Below are positions 22,309-31,277 of a DNA stretch of 64,000 nucleotides, one piece after another. This DNA is from Winogradskyella haliclonae (lineage in GTDB: Bacteria; Bacteroidota; Bacteroidia; Flavobacteriales; Flavobacteriaceae). The stretch is from contig NZ_BMDQ01000001.1 in the NCBI RefSeq assembly GCF_014635865.1, positions 1,302,001 to 1,366,000 on the forward strand, in the 5' to 3' direction. The stretch's first letter is position 1. Every line of letters starts with the position of its first letter. The position numbers were made by a program, and so were the translations under genes. The notes beneath the pieces were generated by a model, which worked only from the letters and a program-made list of their open reading frames with translations, had not been told where the DNA came from and ran no database searches.

Positions 22309-24054
22309 ATGAGCTTGACTTCTAAATTGACGATTCCTTTTAATGCTATTTTTCCTGACGAAGAACCTCTTGAAATTGAAGGCTATTTTGAGGGAATCAC
22401 CCGTGACACCCTTTTGAAAATTGGGTCTTTCTTCCTGGGATTTAGAGCCAATGGTTCAGATTATTCTCATCCATTTGATTTTATTCGCATGTTCTTCTCA
22501 GAGGAAAACAGAGAGTTTGCTAGATTAGTAAGAGAAAACTTAATAGAATATGTCTCTGAAGAAAGATATAGTGTAGAAGACTATTCATTTTCTTATGTTG
22601 TAAGTAGTTTGGCGTTCTTTGAAAAAGCTTTTGATTTGGCTGAAGATATTGAAACTACTTTGACGAATACCGAAATAGAGATAAGTGTGTTTAAGGCATT
22701 CTTACTGTTAAACCAAATAAAAAATACAGACAGTGGTGTAATTGCATCAGAATCAACAGCAGATTGTGTGATGGAAAGAAAACCAGCGGCCATTTTACTA
22801 TCACTTCAGCTTAACAATTTTGACTTTACAAATTATCAAATTGATAAGTTAATTTCCACACAACTCATAAGGTCCATTTCGTTCTTTGAATTTTTAGAAT
22901 CAAAAGATTCGTGCACTCCACTACTAAACTCTTTTTATGCTTACTATGATGTTGGTGACTACAAAGAATACTTAAAGAGATTACTGCCTTTATCTATTTC
23001 TATAGTTAAAAGAAATAAAGAAGGTCATACAGATATTGAACTGGACAATGATGAGCATTTGGAATCTAATGTGACCTTTCTAGATAAAATTTCCGTAGAT
23101 GAATCGGACATATTAGAGGACGTAGACTTTAAAAAATTAAGAGCTAACCCAATTTACAAGCTTTCTGAAAATAAATACAGAATTATTAGTCCTCAATTTG
23201 TATTAGAGACGATTTTTAATGGACTATATTGGAAGTTTAAGCCAATTAATGATGGTCTACCAGTAGGAGATAGAATAAATAATTTCTTAGATTTTAAAAC
23301 TTTTGAATTCTCAGAGAAGTATGTCCTTCACAAGTTGTTACGGGAGATTTTTGGAAGACGATTTTTTCAAAGAAATGGAACCGAATTAGATGCCCTTTGC
23401 GATGGTGCGCCAGACTATTATGTGAGAAATGGTAAAAGGATGTTTCTTTTCGAATCAAAGGACATAATGCTGAATGCGAACGTTAAGCAATCTTCAGATT
23501 TCAATCAGATAGAAAGAGAATTAAAGAAAAAGCTTTATATAAAGGATGATGGAACTCCCAAAGCTGTTGTTCAATTAATCAAAACCATCAGAAAGGCTCT
23601 TGACAAGACTTTGGAATATGATACAGGATACAATCCAAAAAGAGTAATTATATTTCCTGTGTTGGTGCTACATAATAGAATGTTTAATGTAGGTGGATTT
23701 AATAAACTTTTGAATTTTTGGTTTCAAGATGAACTTCAGGGTTTAAGAGATGAAGGATTCGATACACAAAATGTTATGCCACTTGTTACTGTTGATATTG
23801 ATACATTAATCTTTAACAAGAACGTTTTTGTTGACCGCAAATTGAAATTTGAAGATATTCATACTGAATACAGTAACGAGTTTATTAATTTTTCGGTTGA
23901 AGGTAGAGCTTATGTAAATGAGGCGGCTGCGAATAAAGCTAGTAAAGATTCGTACGTGCCATTTTCATTCTATTTGGACAATAAGGTAGATAGGATGAAT
24001 CTTAGGACTATACAAAACGAATTGATGGAGAAAGGATATAGTCTGTTAGAATAG
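22309..24054 (+). CDS. Large protein with PD-(D/E)xK nuclease-like motif, 581 aa
   Basis: The N-terminal ~340 residues are helical and unrecognised. At about 368-384, PDYYVRNGKRMFLFESK gives Pro-Asp followed by Glu-Ser-Lys, the PD-(D/E)xK arrangement of restriction-like nucleases, preceded by ELDAL. LIKTIRKALDKT and a long C-terminal domain follow. A DNA-cleaving defence or recombination role is plausible but unproven. ATG at 22309. Its neighbours (recombinase, CoiA-like nuclease, uncharacterised pair) fit a small defence island. Confidence 0.55.
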   Translation: MSLTSKLTIPFNAIFPDEEPLEIEGYFEGITRDTLLKIGSFFLGFRANGSDYSHPFDFIRMFFSEENREFARLVRENLIEYVSEERYSVEDYSFSYVVSSLAFFEKAFDLAEDIETTLTNTEIEISVFKAFLLLNQIKNTDSGVIASESTADCVMERKPAAILLSLQLNNFDFTNYQIDKLISTQLIRSISFFEFLESKDSCTPLLNSFYAYYDVGDYKEYLKRLLPLSISIVKRNKEGHTDIELDNDEHLESNVTFLDKISVDESDILEDVDFKKLRANPIYKLSENKYRIISPQFVLETIFNGLYWKFKPINDGLPVGDRINNFLDFKTFEFSEKYVLHKLLREIFGRRFFQRNGTELDALCDGAPDYYVRNGKRMFLFESKDIMLNANVKQSSDFNQIERELKKKLYIKDDGTPKAVVQLIKTIRKALDKTLEYDTGYNPKRVIIFPVLVLHNRMFNVGGFNKLLNFWFQDELQGLRDEGFDTQNVMPLVTVDIDTLIFNKNVFVDRKLKFEDIHTEYSNEFINFSVEGRAYVNEAAANKASKDSYVPFSFYLDNKVDRMNLRTIQNELMEKGYSLLE

Positions 24055-24083
24055 AGAATTTATCCAGCTAAAGCTATTAAGGA

Positions 24084-24875
24084 TTACCATCTTTTTCTTT
24101 TTCTGTAACGCCTCACAAGACGCATATGTCCTTGCTGAATACGCTTACTTTTTTCTGCGTCTTCTTTCTTTTTATTTTCTAATAGCCTTTGCTCTTCCTT
24201 TTTTTGTCTTAATTCAAACTGTTCTTGGTAGTATTCGTAATCACCATCATATTTAAGAATAAAATCCTTCTTGGATATGAAAAGACCAATACCTGTTTTA
24301 GTTCCCATACCAGAGCGCACCCAAAAAAGAGTGTCTGTACCAAAATCAATAAAAACATGTCTATTAACTTCTGCCCAACTTCTGCGTGCATGGTTCCATT
24401 GAAAGGCTTTTCTGCCTATTTTATTTTTGATTTGATTATGTTCTGAACTCCATCTATGGTGGGGACCATCTAATTCGAAAATTTGAAAGTTATTTTTAAA
24501 ATGGCCACCATTGATTAACCATAACATTCTTTGTCCGTAGAACTCTTCTCGCTCTGATATTATACCTTTTCGAATAGGTGAATTTTGAAGTTCTATCACC
24601 ACATTTTCCTTTGTAAGTACATCCGCTCTATGTATTTCATTATTCTTCCTAATTACCTGTTCAGCACATTCTTTGCCGAATGTCATTTTCCAATCAAGAT
24701 GCCAGTCAGATTCTGGTTCATACCACGGGTCACAGTTTTGTCCTTTATAATGTGCCCAATGCCAATCATTTATTTCACCACATTTAGAATGTACTTTACC
24801 ACCACAGGTTGGACAAGTTCCAAATGTGTTCGGTTGAGGTCTAACTTTTTCATTATTTACAATCGCCCAAAACAT
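24084..24875 (-). CDS. CoiA-like nuclease with N-terminal zinc ribbon, 263 aa
   Basis: CPTCGGKVHSKC (residues 21-32) followed by DWHWAH is a zinc-binding head. HRADVLTKENVVIELQ (82-97) provides the Asp85/Glu95/Gln97 of the CoiA branch of PD-(D/E)xK nucleases, and SDWHLDWK is also characteristic. The C-terminus is a long Lys/Glu/Arg-rich helix. CoiA acts in natural transformation in Gram-positive bacteria; many homologues elsewhere are mobile or defence-linked. ATG at 24875; convergent with the 581-residue gene. Confidence 0.75.
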   Translation of the reverse strand: MFWAIVNNEKVRPQPNTFGTCPTCGGKVHSKCGEINDWHWAHYKGQNCDPWYEPESDWHLDWKMTFGKECAEQVIRKNNEIHRADVLTKENVVIELQNSPIRKGIISEREEFYGQRMLWLINGGHFKNNFQIFELDGPHHRWSSEHNQIKNKIGRKAFQWNHARRSWAEVNRHVFIDFGTDTLFWVRSGMGTKTGIGLFISKKDFILKYDGDYEYYQEQFELRQKKEEQRLLENKKKEDAEKSKRIQQGHMRLVRRYRKRKRW

Positions 24876-24990
24876 ATTTTAATAGTAAATATTATGCTAT
24901 AAATATTTGAATAGATGTAATCTGTAAGCTTTATATAAAATTAATTAAAATCATTATTTTTATATTTAAATATATGATAATCAATTTAAT

Positions 24991-27393
24991 ATGATAATTA
25001 AAAAAATTTACGCACTCTTTTTTTTGCTACAATTTTTAAGTATTCAAAGTCAAGAGAAATTTGAAGATTACACATACTTTAATGATATACAAGGGATGCC
25101 AATTTACTATAATCGAAATACTTTGAAGCCATATCTAAATGGTCGTTTTATTGAAGAATCTAAGTTTTTCCCTACAGGAAAAGTATTACCTGAGAGAGAG
25201 TTTAGATTGAGAAATGGGAGAATGGATGGTATTGTAAAAGTTTATTTTCGAGGAAAAGAAAGTAATGTTATGGCAAGTTGGAAAGATTTATATCCTAACG
25301 GTTATGAAGAGATAAACTATGTGCTTGGAAAAAGAGGAAACCAAATTAACTATTTTGATTCCGACAATCGAAATATTTTGAAAAAGGCAAATTACCAAGA
25401 TGGAAAATTAAGCTCAAATATTTCCTATTATAAAGATAAAACAATTGAGACTTATTATCCAGATAATTTAAATTCAAATTTGAGATTAGTTAAAACTATA
25501 ACTTCAGATAATAAGGGTAACAAAAAATCTGAAATTTCAAGTATTCCGAACTTTACAAGTATACCAATATGGTCAGTTAATGGATTGCATGGTAAGAGTT
25601 ATTATTATCATGATAATGGAAATGTTTTTATTGAAGCAGATAATTTCAATGGGTTTTTAGTTAAAATTTTAGTCTATGATATAGATGGGAGTTTGTTTAA
25701 TGGTCAAATTGAATTACCAAAAAGGCTATACGGTGTCTTAGGTAAGGTTAAGGCAAATATTAAGGATGGACTTATAGATGGACAATTATTAGGTTATCAT
25801 GAAATTGAAAATTATAAAATTTTCGAAGTCAATTTTCAAAATGGATTTCCAAATGGTCTATTTAAGCTATATATGTCTGATGGTTCTATTAGAGGAGAGG
25901 CAAATTTTTCTAATGGTATTTTAGAAGGAGAATTTATTCAATATTTAGGTGATAATGTTATTTCCAAAATTAATTTTAAAAAAAATAATCCTATAACTAT
26001 TACCACATACGATAGACATGGCGTAGTGAAAATTCACTACACTAAATCTAATAAGTATGCTCAAGAATTAACATTTTATGATGAGAATGGAGTTAAAATT
26101 GAGAGAATTTCATTGAATAAGACTCTCTATCAACCATTCAACTTTATGTATAAAGAAAGGGTGACGAAATCCCTAATGAAATTTTTCCTAATTAATATTA
26201 ATTGGATTAACAAAAGTACATTTGATAAGTATAATAGTGAAAGAGTTATTTATAATAGTAAAGGTGAAATAATTGAGATAATAACAAATAATAATGGAAT
26301 ATACGAAAATAGATATTTTGAAAATTCAAAGCCCAAAGAAGGAATTGAAAAGAGTTATAGAGAAAGCGGTGTTTTAAGTAATGAGATTCAATATAAAAGC
26401 GGATATAAGGTTAGTCGAAAAGGTTATCATAAAAATGGCGAAATTTCAATATTAGAAACTTATAAAACTGTTGGAGAGTGTATTCAAGAAAATTTCAATG
26501 AAAAAGGTGTTTTAGTAAAAAAAGTATTTTACAAGAATAATATTCAATATGAACTTTTTAATTATGTCTTGGTTAATGATAACAATAATTCTTTTCTTTT
26601 TCATGAAATTAAAAAAGATAATGGAAAAGTTATAGTTAAGGAGTCATTTTACAACAAGGAAGGTGATGTTATTCATACTAATGACTTTAAAAATCCAAAT
26701 TGGGATGGAAATTATAAGACATATGGTTATATTAATGGTGAGTTCATAGTACTAAATTATGGCACTTATAAAAACTTAAAAAAACACGGGACTTTTTTTG
26801 TCAAAGGGCAAGAAATGAATTATAAATATGACAAGCTTGATGGGGTCGCAATTTTGAAGTATAAGAGTTTGGTATTAAGAGATTTGTACAAAGACGACCA
26901 ATTGATGAATAGAATAGATATTTCAGCATTTAACGATGCTAATAATATTGATGAATATTTTACTACTACTACTAATTTACCAAACAACCAAAGTTCATTT
27001 ATTGGAGGAAAATGCACTACAAATATTGAATGTAAGAGTGGCTATTGTTTGAATGGTAAATGTTCGACCACTTTAACTATTGGTTCAAAATGTATCTCCA
27101 ATTTTCTATGCAGTTCTGGCTATTGTTTAAATAGTAAATGTTCGGCTACTCTAGTTTTAGGTTCTAAATGTACATCTAATGTTTCATGTAATTCAGGTTA
27201 TTGTTTAAATGGAAAATGTACAACTACTTTGCCTATTGGTTCGAAATGCATATCTAATTTTTCATGCAACTCTGGCTATTGTTTAAATAGAAAATGTACT
27301 AATACTTTACCGTTAGGTTCCAAATGTACATCTAATGTATCGTGTAACACTGGATACTGTTTGAATAAAAAATGTACTGATAAACATAATTGA
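24991..27393 (+). CDS. Exported YwqK/MORN-repeat protein with Cys-rich tail, 800 aa
   Basis: A signal peptide (IYALFFLLQFLSIQSQ) is followed by roughly 650 residues made of YwqK/MORN-like repeats, seen as YHDNGNVFIEAD, YMSDGSIRGEANFSNGILEG and YHKNGEISILETYK. The last ~130 residues hold five repeats of ~26 residues with the pattern GSKC-SN-SC-SGYCLN-KC-TTLP. Six Cys per repeat resemble dickkopf-like or knottin modules and imply disulfides outside the cell. There is no type IX sorting domain. Function unknown; a secreted adhesin or toxin-like factor is possible. Confidence 0.65.
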   Translation: MIIKKIYALFFLLQFLSIQSQEKFEDYTYFNDIQGMPIYYNRNTLKPYLNGRFIEESKFFPTGKVLPEREFRLRNGRMDGIVKVYFRGKESNVMASWKDLYPNGYEEINYVLGKRGNQINYFDSDNRNILKKANYQDGKLSSNISYYKDKTIETYYPDNLNSNLRLVKTITSDNKGNKKSEISSIPNFTSIPIWSVNGLHGKSYYYHDNGNVFIEADNFNGFLVKILVYDIDGSLFNGQIELPKRLYGVLGKVKANIKDGLIDGQLLGYHEIENYKIFEVNFQNGFPNGLFKLYMSDGSIRGEANFSNGILEGEFIQYLGDNVISKINFKKNNPITITTYDRHGVVKIHYTKSNKYAQELTFYDENGVKIERISLNKTLYQPFNFMYKERVTKSLMKFFLININWINKSTFDKYNSERVIYNSKGEIIEIITNNNGIYENRYFENSKPKEGIEKSYRESGVLSNEIQYKSGYKVSRKGYHKNGEISILETYKTVGECIQENFNEKGVLVKKVFYKNNIQYELFNYVLVNDNNNSFLFHEIKKDNGKVIVKESFYNKEGDVIHTNDFKNPNWDGNYKTYGYINGEFIVLNYGTYKNLKKHGTFFVKGQEMNYKYDKLDGVAILKYKSLVLRDLYKDDQLMNRIDISAFNDANNIDEYFTTTTNLPNNQSSFIGGKCTTNIECKSGYCLNGKCSTTLTIGSKCISNFLCSSGYCLNSKCSATLVLGSKCTSNVSCNSGYCLNGKCTTTLPIGSKCISNFSCNSGYCLNRKCTNTLPLGSKCTSNVSCNTGYCLNKKCTDKHN
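27008..27390 (+). repeat. Five tandem 78 bp coding repeats
   Basis: Each unit encodes 26 residues with six Cys (pattern C-x5-C-x4-C-x4-C). The units differ at third positions and alternate between IS-N-F and TS-N-V variants in an A-B-A-B-like order, which suggests that pairs of units were duplicated. Confidence 0.8.
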
Positions 27394-27458
27394 ATTTAAT
27401 AATGATTAGGTTCTCATTTTCTAAAATTCTATAATCTTGAAAAAGTCTTTTATAAACT

Positions 27459-27526
27459 TGTTCGATAATTTAACCTTTCCAGCTACAAAGAAGCTCCTTA
27501 ATTTCTCAAGGAGCTTTTATTTTTTT
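27459..27526 (+). repeat. Left copy of a ~62 bp flanking repeat
   Basis: TTCGATAATT, CTACAAAGAA and CAAGGAGCTTTTATTTT are shared with 31205-31268 in the same order and orientation. The two copies bracket the four-gene module 27.6-31.2 kb. Confidence 0.6.
27491..27526 (+). terminator. Intrinsic terminator after the YwqK-like gene
   Basis: AAGCTCCTT and AAGGAGCTT form a 9 bp stem around an 8-base loop, followed by TTATTTTTTT. It lies about 100 bp downstream of the stop at 27393. Confidence 0.75.
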
Positions 27527-27637
27527 AGTTTATTCCAAAATGTATAAGTCAGATACCAAAATGTATAAGTTTTGAACTTCAATGACAGCTTAACTTTGTC
27601 ATCAAATAATAAGTGTAAAATTTTAAAACATAAAATC

Positions 27638-28570
27638 ATGGTATTACAATCAGGAAAAAACAATGTAACGTTTACATCATTTGGAGTACAATTAGCAGGA
27701 GATTTATACCTTCCTGAAGGATTTGATGAAAACAAAAGGTACAAAGCCATTGTTGGAGCGAGTCCGTTTCCACAAGTTAAGGGACAAATTCCAGCCATAT
27801 ATGGTCCAGAAATGGCTAAAAGAGGTTTTATCTATCTTGGATTCGATTATCTTGGAATGGGAGATTCGCCAGCATTACCAGGAGAATATAAAAAATCAAG
27901 ATATATGTTCCGTTTAATTGAAAACACATGGGATGCAGTTTCTTACTTGGGAACACTTCCATTTGTTGATGAAATTTATGGATTGGGTGTATGTCAAGGA
28001 GGTTCTATCGTTGCATCAGCCGCTGTAACTGACCACAGAATCAAGAAAATTGCTACCGTTTCTGGTATGATGGCAGCAGATGCTTTTCAATGGGGTAACA
28101 GAGATATTGCTAATATGGTGATTGCGGGAGCAAACGCTTCAAAACAAAAAATGTATGAAACAAGAGAAGCAGATTACACTTGGCCAATTGTTCTCAACGA
28201 CAGTATGAGCAGAGAAGAATTTGTTGCCACAGGAACACCAATGGCAGATGATACTTATAATTTCTATGGCAAAGATGGTTTTGCAGGACCAGGGAAAGTT
28301 GAACATTTTACTTGCGAACATATCGGTGACCAGCCTATGCAATCACTTATTTCTATTGCAGAGCACTATGCTGATAAAATTGCTCAACCAACCCTTGTCG
28401 TATATGGTACGAGTGCAGCAACAGCTATTTGTTCAACAGCGTTTATTGATAAACTTACAAATGACCCTGAAGTATTAGCATTTGATGAATTTAGTCACGT
28501 AGATTTTTACTGGAAACCAGAAGCTGTAAAAGTATCTACAGATGCTGTTGCAGAATTCTTTAATAAATAA
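27638..28570 (+). CDS. Alpha/beta hydrolase with Cys nucleophile (dienelactone-hydrolase-like), 310 aa
   Basis: An alpha/beta hydrolase with strand-turn GASPFPQVKGQIPAIYG and the nucleophile elbow GLGVCQGGS, where Cys119 replaces the usual Ser as in dienelactone hydrolases. VVYGTSAATAI near 266 and EFSHVDFYW (His) complete the fold; TrpW-containing VDFYW is typical of YcjY-like proteins. No signal peptide, so cytoplasmic. ATG at 27638, after a TTTAAAACATAAAATC leader, is preferred over a TTG 22 codons upstream. First gene of a module with DUF2255, MBL and AraC genes. Confidence 0.8.
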   Translation: MVLQSGKNNVTFTSFGVQLAGDLYLPEGFDENKRYKAIVGASPFPQVKGQIPAIYGPEMAKRGFIYLGFDYLGMGDSPALPGEYKKSRYMFRLIENTWDAVSYLGTLPFVDEIYGLGVCQGGSIVASAAVTDHRIKKIATVSGMMAADAFQWGNRDIANMVIAGANASKQKMYETREADYTWPIVLNDSMSREEFVATGTPMADDTYNFYGKDGFAGPGKVEHFTCEHIGDQPMQSLISIAEHYADKIAQPTLVVYGTSAATAICSTAFIDKLTNDPEVLAFDEFSHVDFYWKPEAVKVSTDAVAEFFNK

Positions 28571-28583
28571 TAAGCTATAGCGC

Positions 28584-28656
28584 GTATTAGGTTTTTTTGA
28601 TTAATAGCGCCCTAATACAAGAACCTCTTGCCTAATATTTAATAGCAAGGGGTTCT
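28584..28656 (+). repeat. Two hairpins between hydrolase and DUF2255 gene
   Basis: GTATTAGG (28584) pairs with CCTAATAC (28610). Next, GAACCTCTTGC (28621) pairs with GCAAGGGGTTC (28645) with one G-T pair. The two stem-loops in a ~100 bp gap may act as terminator/antiterminator or RNA-stability structures. Confidence 0.5.
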
Positions 28657-28674
28657 ATTCTTAAATATTTGAAT

Positions 28675-29040
28675 ATGACAGTTCAAGAATTAGAAAAACA
28701 AGTACAAGGACAGAAAGTGCATCAAATTAGATGTGGCAACCATCGTTTTATCGACATCACCATTGTAGCTACTGAAGGACGCTTTTTTGTGCGTCAGTAT
28801 AAGTTCGGAAAAAGAAGTTGGTATCACGCGTTTTTAGAGCATCCAGGAGGTGCTATGAAAGTTGGCGATGTTGAAGTTGCAATTGATGGTGTTGTTCCCA
28901 CTGATTTAGATGAAATAAACCCTAGAGTGAATAAAGCGTATCGAAAATTGTTAGGATTGATTTATCCTGCAATGCGATTGACATATGACACAAAAAAACA
29001 TGAAGCGTCTACTTTAGAGCTTATTCCTAAAAGTCTATGA
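28675..29040 (+). CDS. DUF2255-family protein, 121 aa
   Basis: The whole length, including RFFVRQYKFGKRSWYHAFLEHPGG and the acidic VEVAIDGVVPTDLDEINPRV followed by AYRKLLG, fits the short DUF2255 proteins, which share a fold with F420/flavin-dependent nitroreductases. Cofactor use is unproven. ATG at 28675 preferred to TTG at 28669. Its stop overlaps the ATG of the next gene (ATGA), so the two are translationally coupled. Confidence 0.7.
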   Translation: MTVQELEKQVQGQKVHQIRCGNHRFIDITIVATEGRFFVRQYKFGKRSWYHAFLEHPGGAMKVGDVEVAIDGVVPTDLDEINPRVNKAYRKLLGLIYPAMRLTYDTKKHEASTLELIPKSL

Positions 29041-30182
29041 AAAAGAGAATACAAAAAATTTTAAAAAAAATGTTGATTACCCTGTTATCACTTATTGGCA
29101 TCTTGATAGTTGCTTACTTTCTGATTGTAAAATTTTATCCTTCTTTTGGTGGCGACGTCACAAAAAAAGATTACGAATCCTATACCAATTCTAAACAATA
29201 CGAAAATGGTAAATTTCGAAATCTAGATGCTAACGTTCCTCAAGATTTAGGGTTTAATGATATGGTTAAATTATCGTGGAAATTCTTTACTGCCAAAGTT
29301 GAAAACGGCAGACCAAAAGACGATTTAAAAGTTCAAAAAATAGATTCGGCAAATGTTGCTGATTATAAAGGTGATACACGCTTTATTTGGTATGGTCATT
29401 CCGCTTTTTTAATGCAAACACAAGGCAAAAATATACTAATTGACCCTATGTTTGGCAAAGTGGCCGCACCAATGGAATTTTTAGGTGAAAATCGTTTTAA
29501 TAAAGAGATGCCTTTAGAAATTGAGAAATTACCAAAAATTGATGCTGTAATCATTTCGCATGACCATTACGACCATTTAGACTACGACAGTATTAAAAAG
29601 TTAAAATCCAAGGTTGAACACTATTTTGTGCCATTAGCTGTTGGAGTGCATTTAAAAGCTTGGGGAATTTCCGAAGAAAAAATCACTGAGCTTGATTGGT
29701 GGGAAGAAACTACTTATAAAGGTTTGCAGTTTGCCTGTACACCATCACAACATTTCTCTGGAAGAAAAATGAATAATCGTCAAAGTACCTTATGGAGTTC
29801 TTGGGTTATAAAAACACCAACCGATAACATCTTTTTTAGTGGAGATAGTGGTTATGGTGAACACTTTGCTGAAATCGGCAACAAATATGGCCCATTTGAT
29901 TTTGCAATGCTCGAATGCGGGCAATACAATGAACAATGGCAAGACATACATATGCTACCAGAGCAGACCGCACAAGCAGGTGTAGATTTACGAGCAAAAA
30001 AAATAATGCCAATTCATTGGGCAGGTTTTAAATTGGCATTACACTCATGGACAGACCCAATTGAGCGTGTAACTAAAAAAGCAAATGAACTCAACATACC
30101 TTTGGTAGCACCTAGAATTGGCCAAGCATTTACCATAAATAATATCGAAAACAGCCCTTCCAACTGGTGGAAAAATTATTAA
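29037..30182 (+). CDS. MBL-fold metallo-hydrolase, NAPE-PLD/RomA-like, 381 aa
   Basis: A transmembrane segment at about residues 11-33 (LITLLSLIGILIVAYFLIV) anchors the protein. The metal site is visible as ISHDHYDHLD (HxHxDH), with HSAFLMQTQGKNILIDP before it and later FSGDSGYG (Asp) and MPIHWAGF (His). This matches RomA/NAPE-PLD-type hydrolases that cut phospholipid-like phosphodiesters. Overlaps DUF2255 by 4 bp; operon with the upstream genes and followed by an AraC regulator. Confidence 0.8.
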   Translation: MKKRIQKILKKMLITLLSLIGILIVAYFLIVKFYPSFGGDVTKKDYESYTNSKQYENGKFRNLDANVPQDLGFNDMVKLSWKFFTAKVENGRPKDDLKVQKIDSANVADYKGDTRFIWYGHSAFLMQTQGKNILIDPMFGKVAAPMEFLGENRFNKEMPLEIEKLPKIDAVIISHDHYDHLDYDSIKKLKSKVEHYFVPLAVGVHLKAWGISEEKITELDWWEETTYKGLQFACTPSQHFSGRKMNNRQSTLWSSWVIKTPTDNIFFSGDSGYGEHFAEIGNKYGPFDFAMLECGQYNEQWQDIHMLPEQTAQAGVDLRAKKIMPIHWAGFKLALHSWTDPIERVTKKANELNIPLVAPRIGQAFTINNIENSPSNWWKNY

Positions 30183-30215
30183 TAATAAATCGTAGATTTA
30201 CATAGTACAGAAATT

Positions 30216-31151
30216 ATGAAAATGTCTAATCTTAACTTCAATTCCATAACAGAATTCCACGAGCATTTTAATTTAAAAGAGCCAGAAAGCCCTTTATTCA
30301 GTATTGTGCATACCGAATTGGAAGAAGGTGAACAAGAGAGTTGTGAAGCTTATGCTTTTGACGAACCAGTAGAAATGAACTGTCAGTTTTATGGCATTAG
30401 CCTAAAGAATATTATTTCGGGTGAACTCTCTTATGGACGTACTAAATATGATTGTACTAAAGGAACTATGCTCTTTACAGCGCCAAACCAAACTTTAATA
30501 TTTAAAGATTTGGTATTTAGTTCAGAGAGTTATCATATAGCCTTTCATAAAGATTATATACGAAGTCTTGATATTTATGAAAAAATAAAAACCTATAATT
30601 TCTTTAATTATAATGTGAATGAAGCCCTTCATTTGTCACCTAAAGAAGAAGAGATAGTAAAAGATATTTTCAAGAGTATTAAAGCTGAATATCACAATAA
30701 CCAGGATGAGTTTAGCAAAGAAATCATCATTTCTCAACTAGAAACTTTATTAAAATATGCCGATAGATTTTATAAAAGACAGTTTTTAAATAGAACAGAC
30801 GATAACAAAATTCTAATCACTAAATTCAAAAACATACTCAATACCTATTTCGAGCAGAATTTATTTGCAGAAGAAGGCATTCCAACTTTGGATTGGATGG
30901 CTGCGCAATTAAATGTAAGTCATCGTTATATGAGTGATACTATTAAAGCAGAAACAGGACGAACAGCCGTAGACCAAATTAACCTGTTTTTAGTTGAAGA
31001 AGCGAAAAGCTTGTTGCTGAATCCTAATCTTTCAATATCTGAAACAGCCTATAAACTTGGCTTTGAATATCCTCAATATTTTTCAAGGGTATTTAAAAAG
31101 AAGGTAGGAATCAGTCCTAAAGAATATATAAAGGAATATGCTTCAAACTAG
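30216..31151 (+). CDS. AraC-family transcriptional regulator, 311 aa
   Basis: The last ~100 residues form two helix-turn-helix units: LDWMAAQLNVSHRYMSDTIK and, near the end, ISETAYKLGFEYPQYFSRVF, followed by the family signature KKVGISPKEY. The N-terminal ~190 residues would bind a ligand (cupin-type start, SIVHTELEEGEQESC). It probably controls the hydrolase/MBL operon directly upstream. Starts at ATG 30216, 33 bp after the MBL stop. Confidence 0.85.
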   Translation: MKMSNLNFNSITEFHEHFNLKEPESPLFSIVHTELEEGEQESCEAYAFDEPVEMNCQFYGISLKNIISGELSYGRTKYDCTKGTMLFTAPNQTLIFKDLVFSSESYHIAFHKDYIRSLDIYEKIKTYNFFNYNVNEALHLSPKEEEIVKDIFKSIKAEYHNNQDEFSKEIIISQLETLLKYADRFYKRQFLNRTDDNKILITKFKNILNTYFEQNLFAEEGIPTLDWMAAQLNVSHRYMSDTIKAETGRTAVDQINLFLVEEAKSLLLNPNLSISETAYKLGFEYPQYFSRVFKKKVGISPKEYIKEYASN

Positions 31152-31204
31152 ATTGACTTTTCAAAATCTATTATTTTTATGAAGTCGTCAATTAGTGTAT
31201 TGAG

Positions 31205-31268
31205 GTTCGATAATTCGAACCTTCCCGCTACAAAGAAACTCCTTGAGACATCAAGGAGCTTTTATTTT
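31205..31268 (+). repeat. Right copy of a ~62 bp flanking repeat (tRNA-3'-like)
   Basis: Begins with the perfect palindrome GGTTCGATAATTCGAACC followed by TTCCCGCTACAAA, which looks like the T-arm and acceptor end of a tRNA, and ends in a terminator. The partner copy at 27459-27526 has lost some of the T-arm symmetry. Confidence 0.6.
31238..31268 (+). terminator. Intrinsic terminator between AraC gene and endonuclease
   Basis: CTCCTTGA and TCAAGGAG form an 8 bp stem around GACA, followed by CTTTTATTTT. It lies 86 bp after the AraC stop and next to the 3' end of the convergent endonuclease gene, so it may serve both. Confidence 0.75.
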
Positions 31269-31277
31269 GGAATAAAT

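Noticed and set aside
24991..27393. Type IX secretion cargo for the 800-residue protein
   Set aside because: The C-terminus ends in Cys-rich repeats with no visible T9SS sorting domain.
27572..27637. Longer N-terminus of the hydrolase from TTG at 27572
   Set aside because: The extra 22 residues look like untranslated leader (many Asn/Lys/Ser), and an ATG with a suitable context at 27638 begins the conserved part.
31203..31235. A complete tRNA gene
   Set aside because: Only a T-arm-like palindrome and acceptor-like end are present; D-arm, anticodon arm and 5' acceptor are missing.
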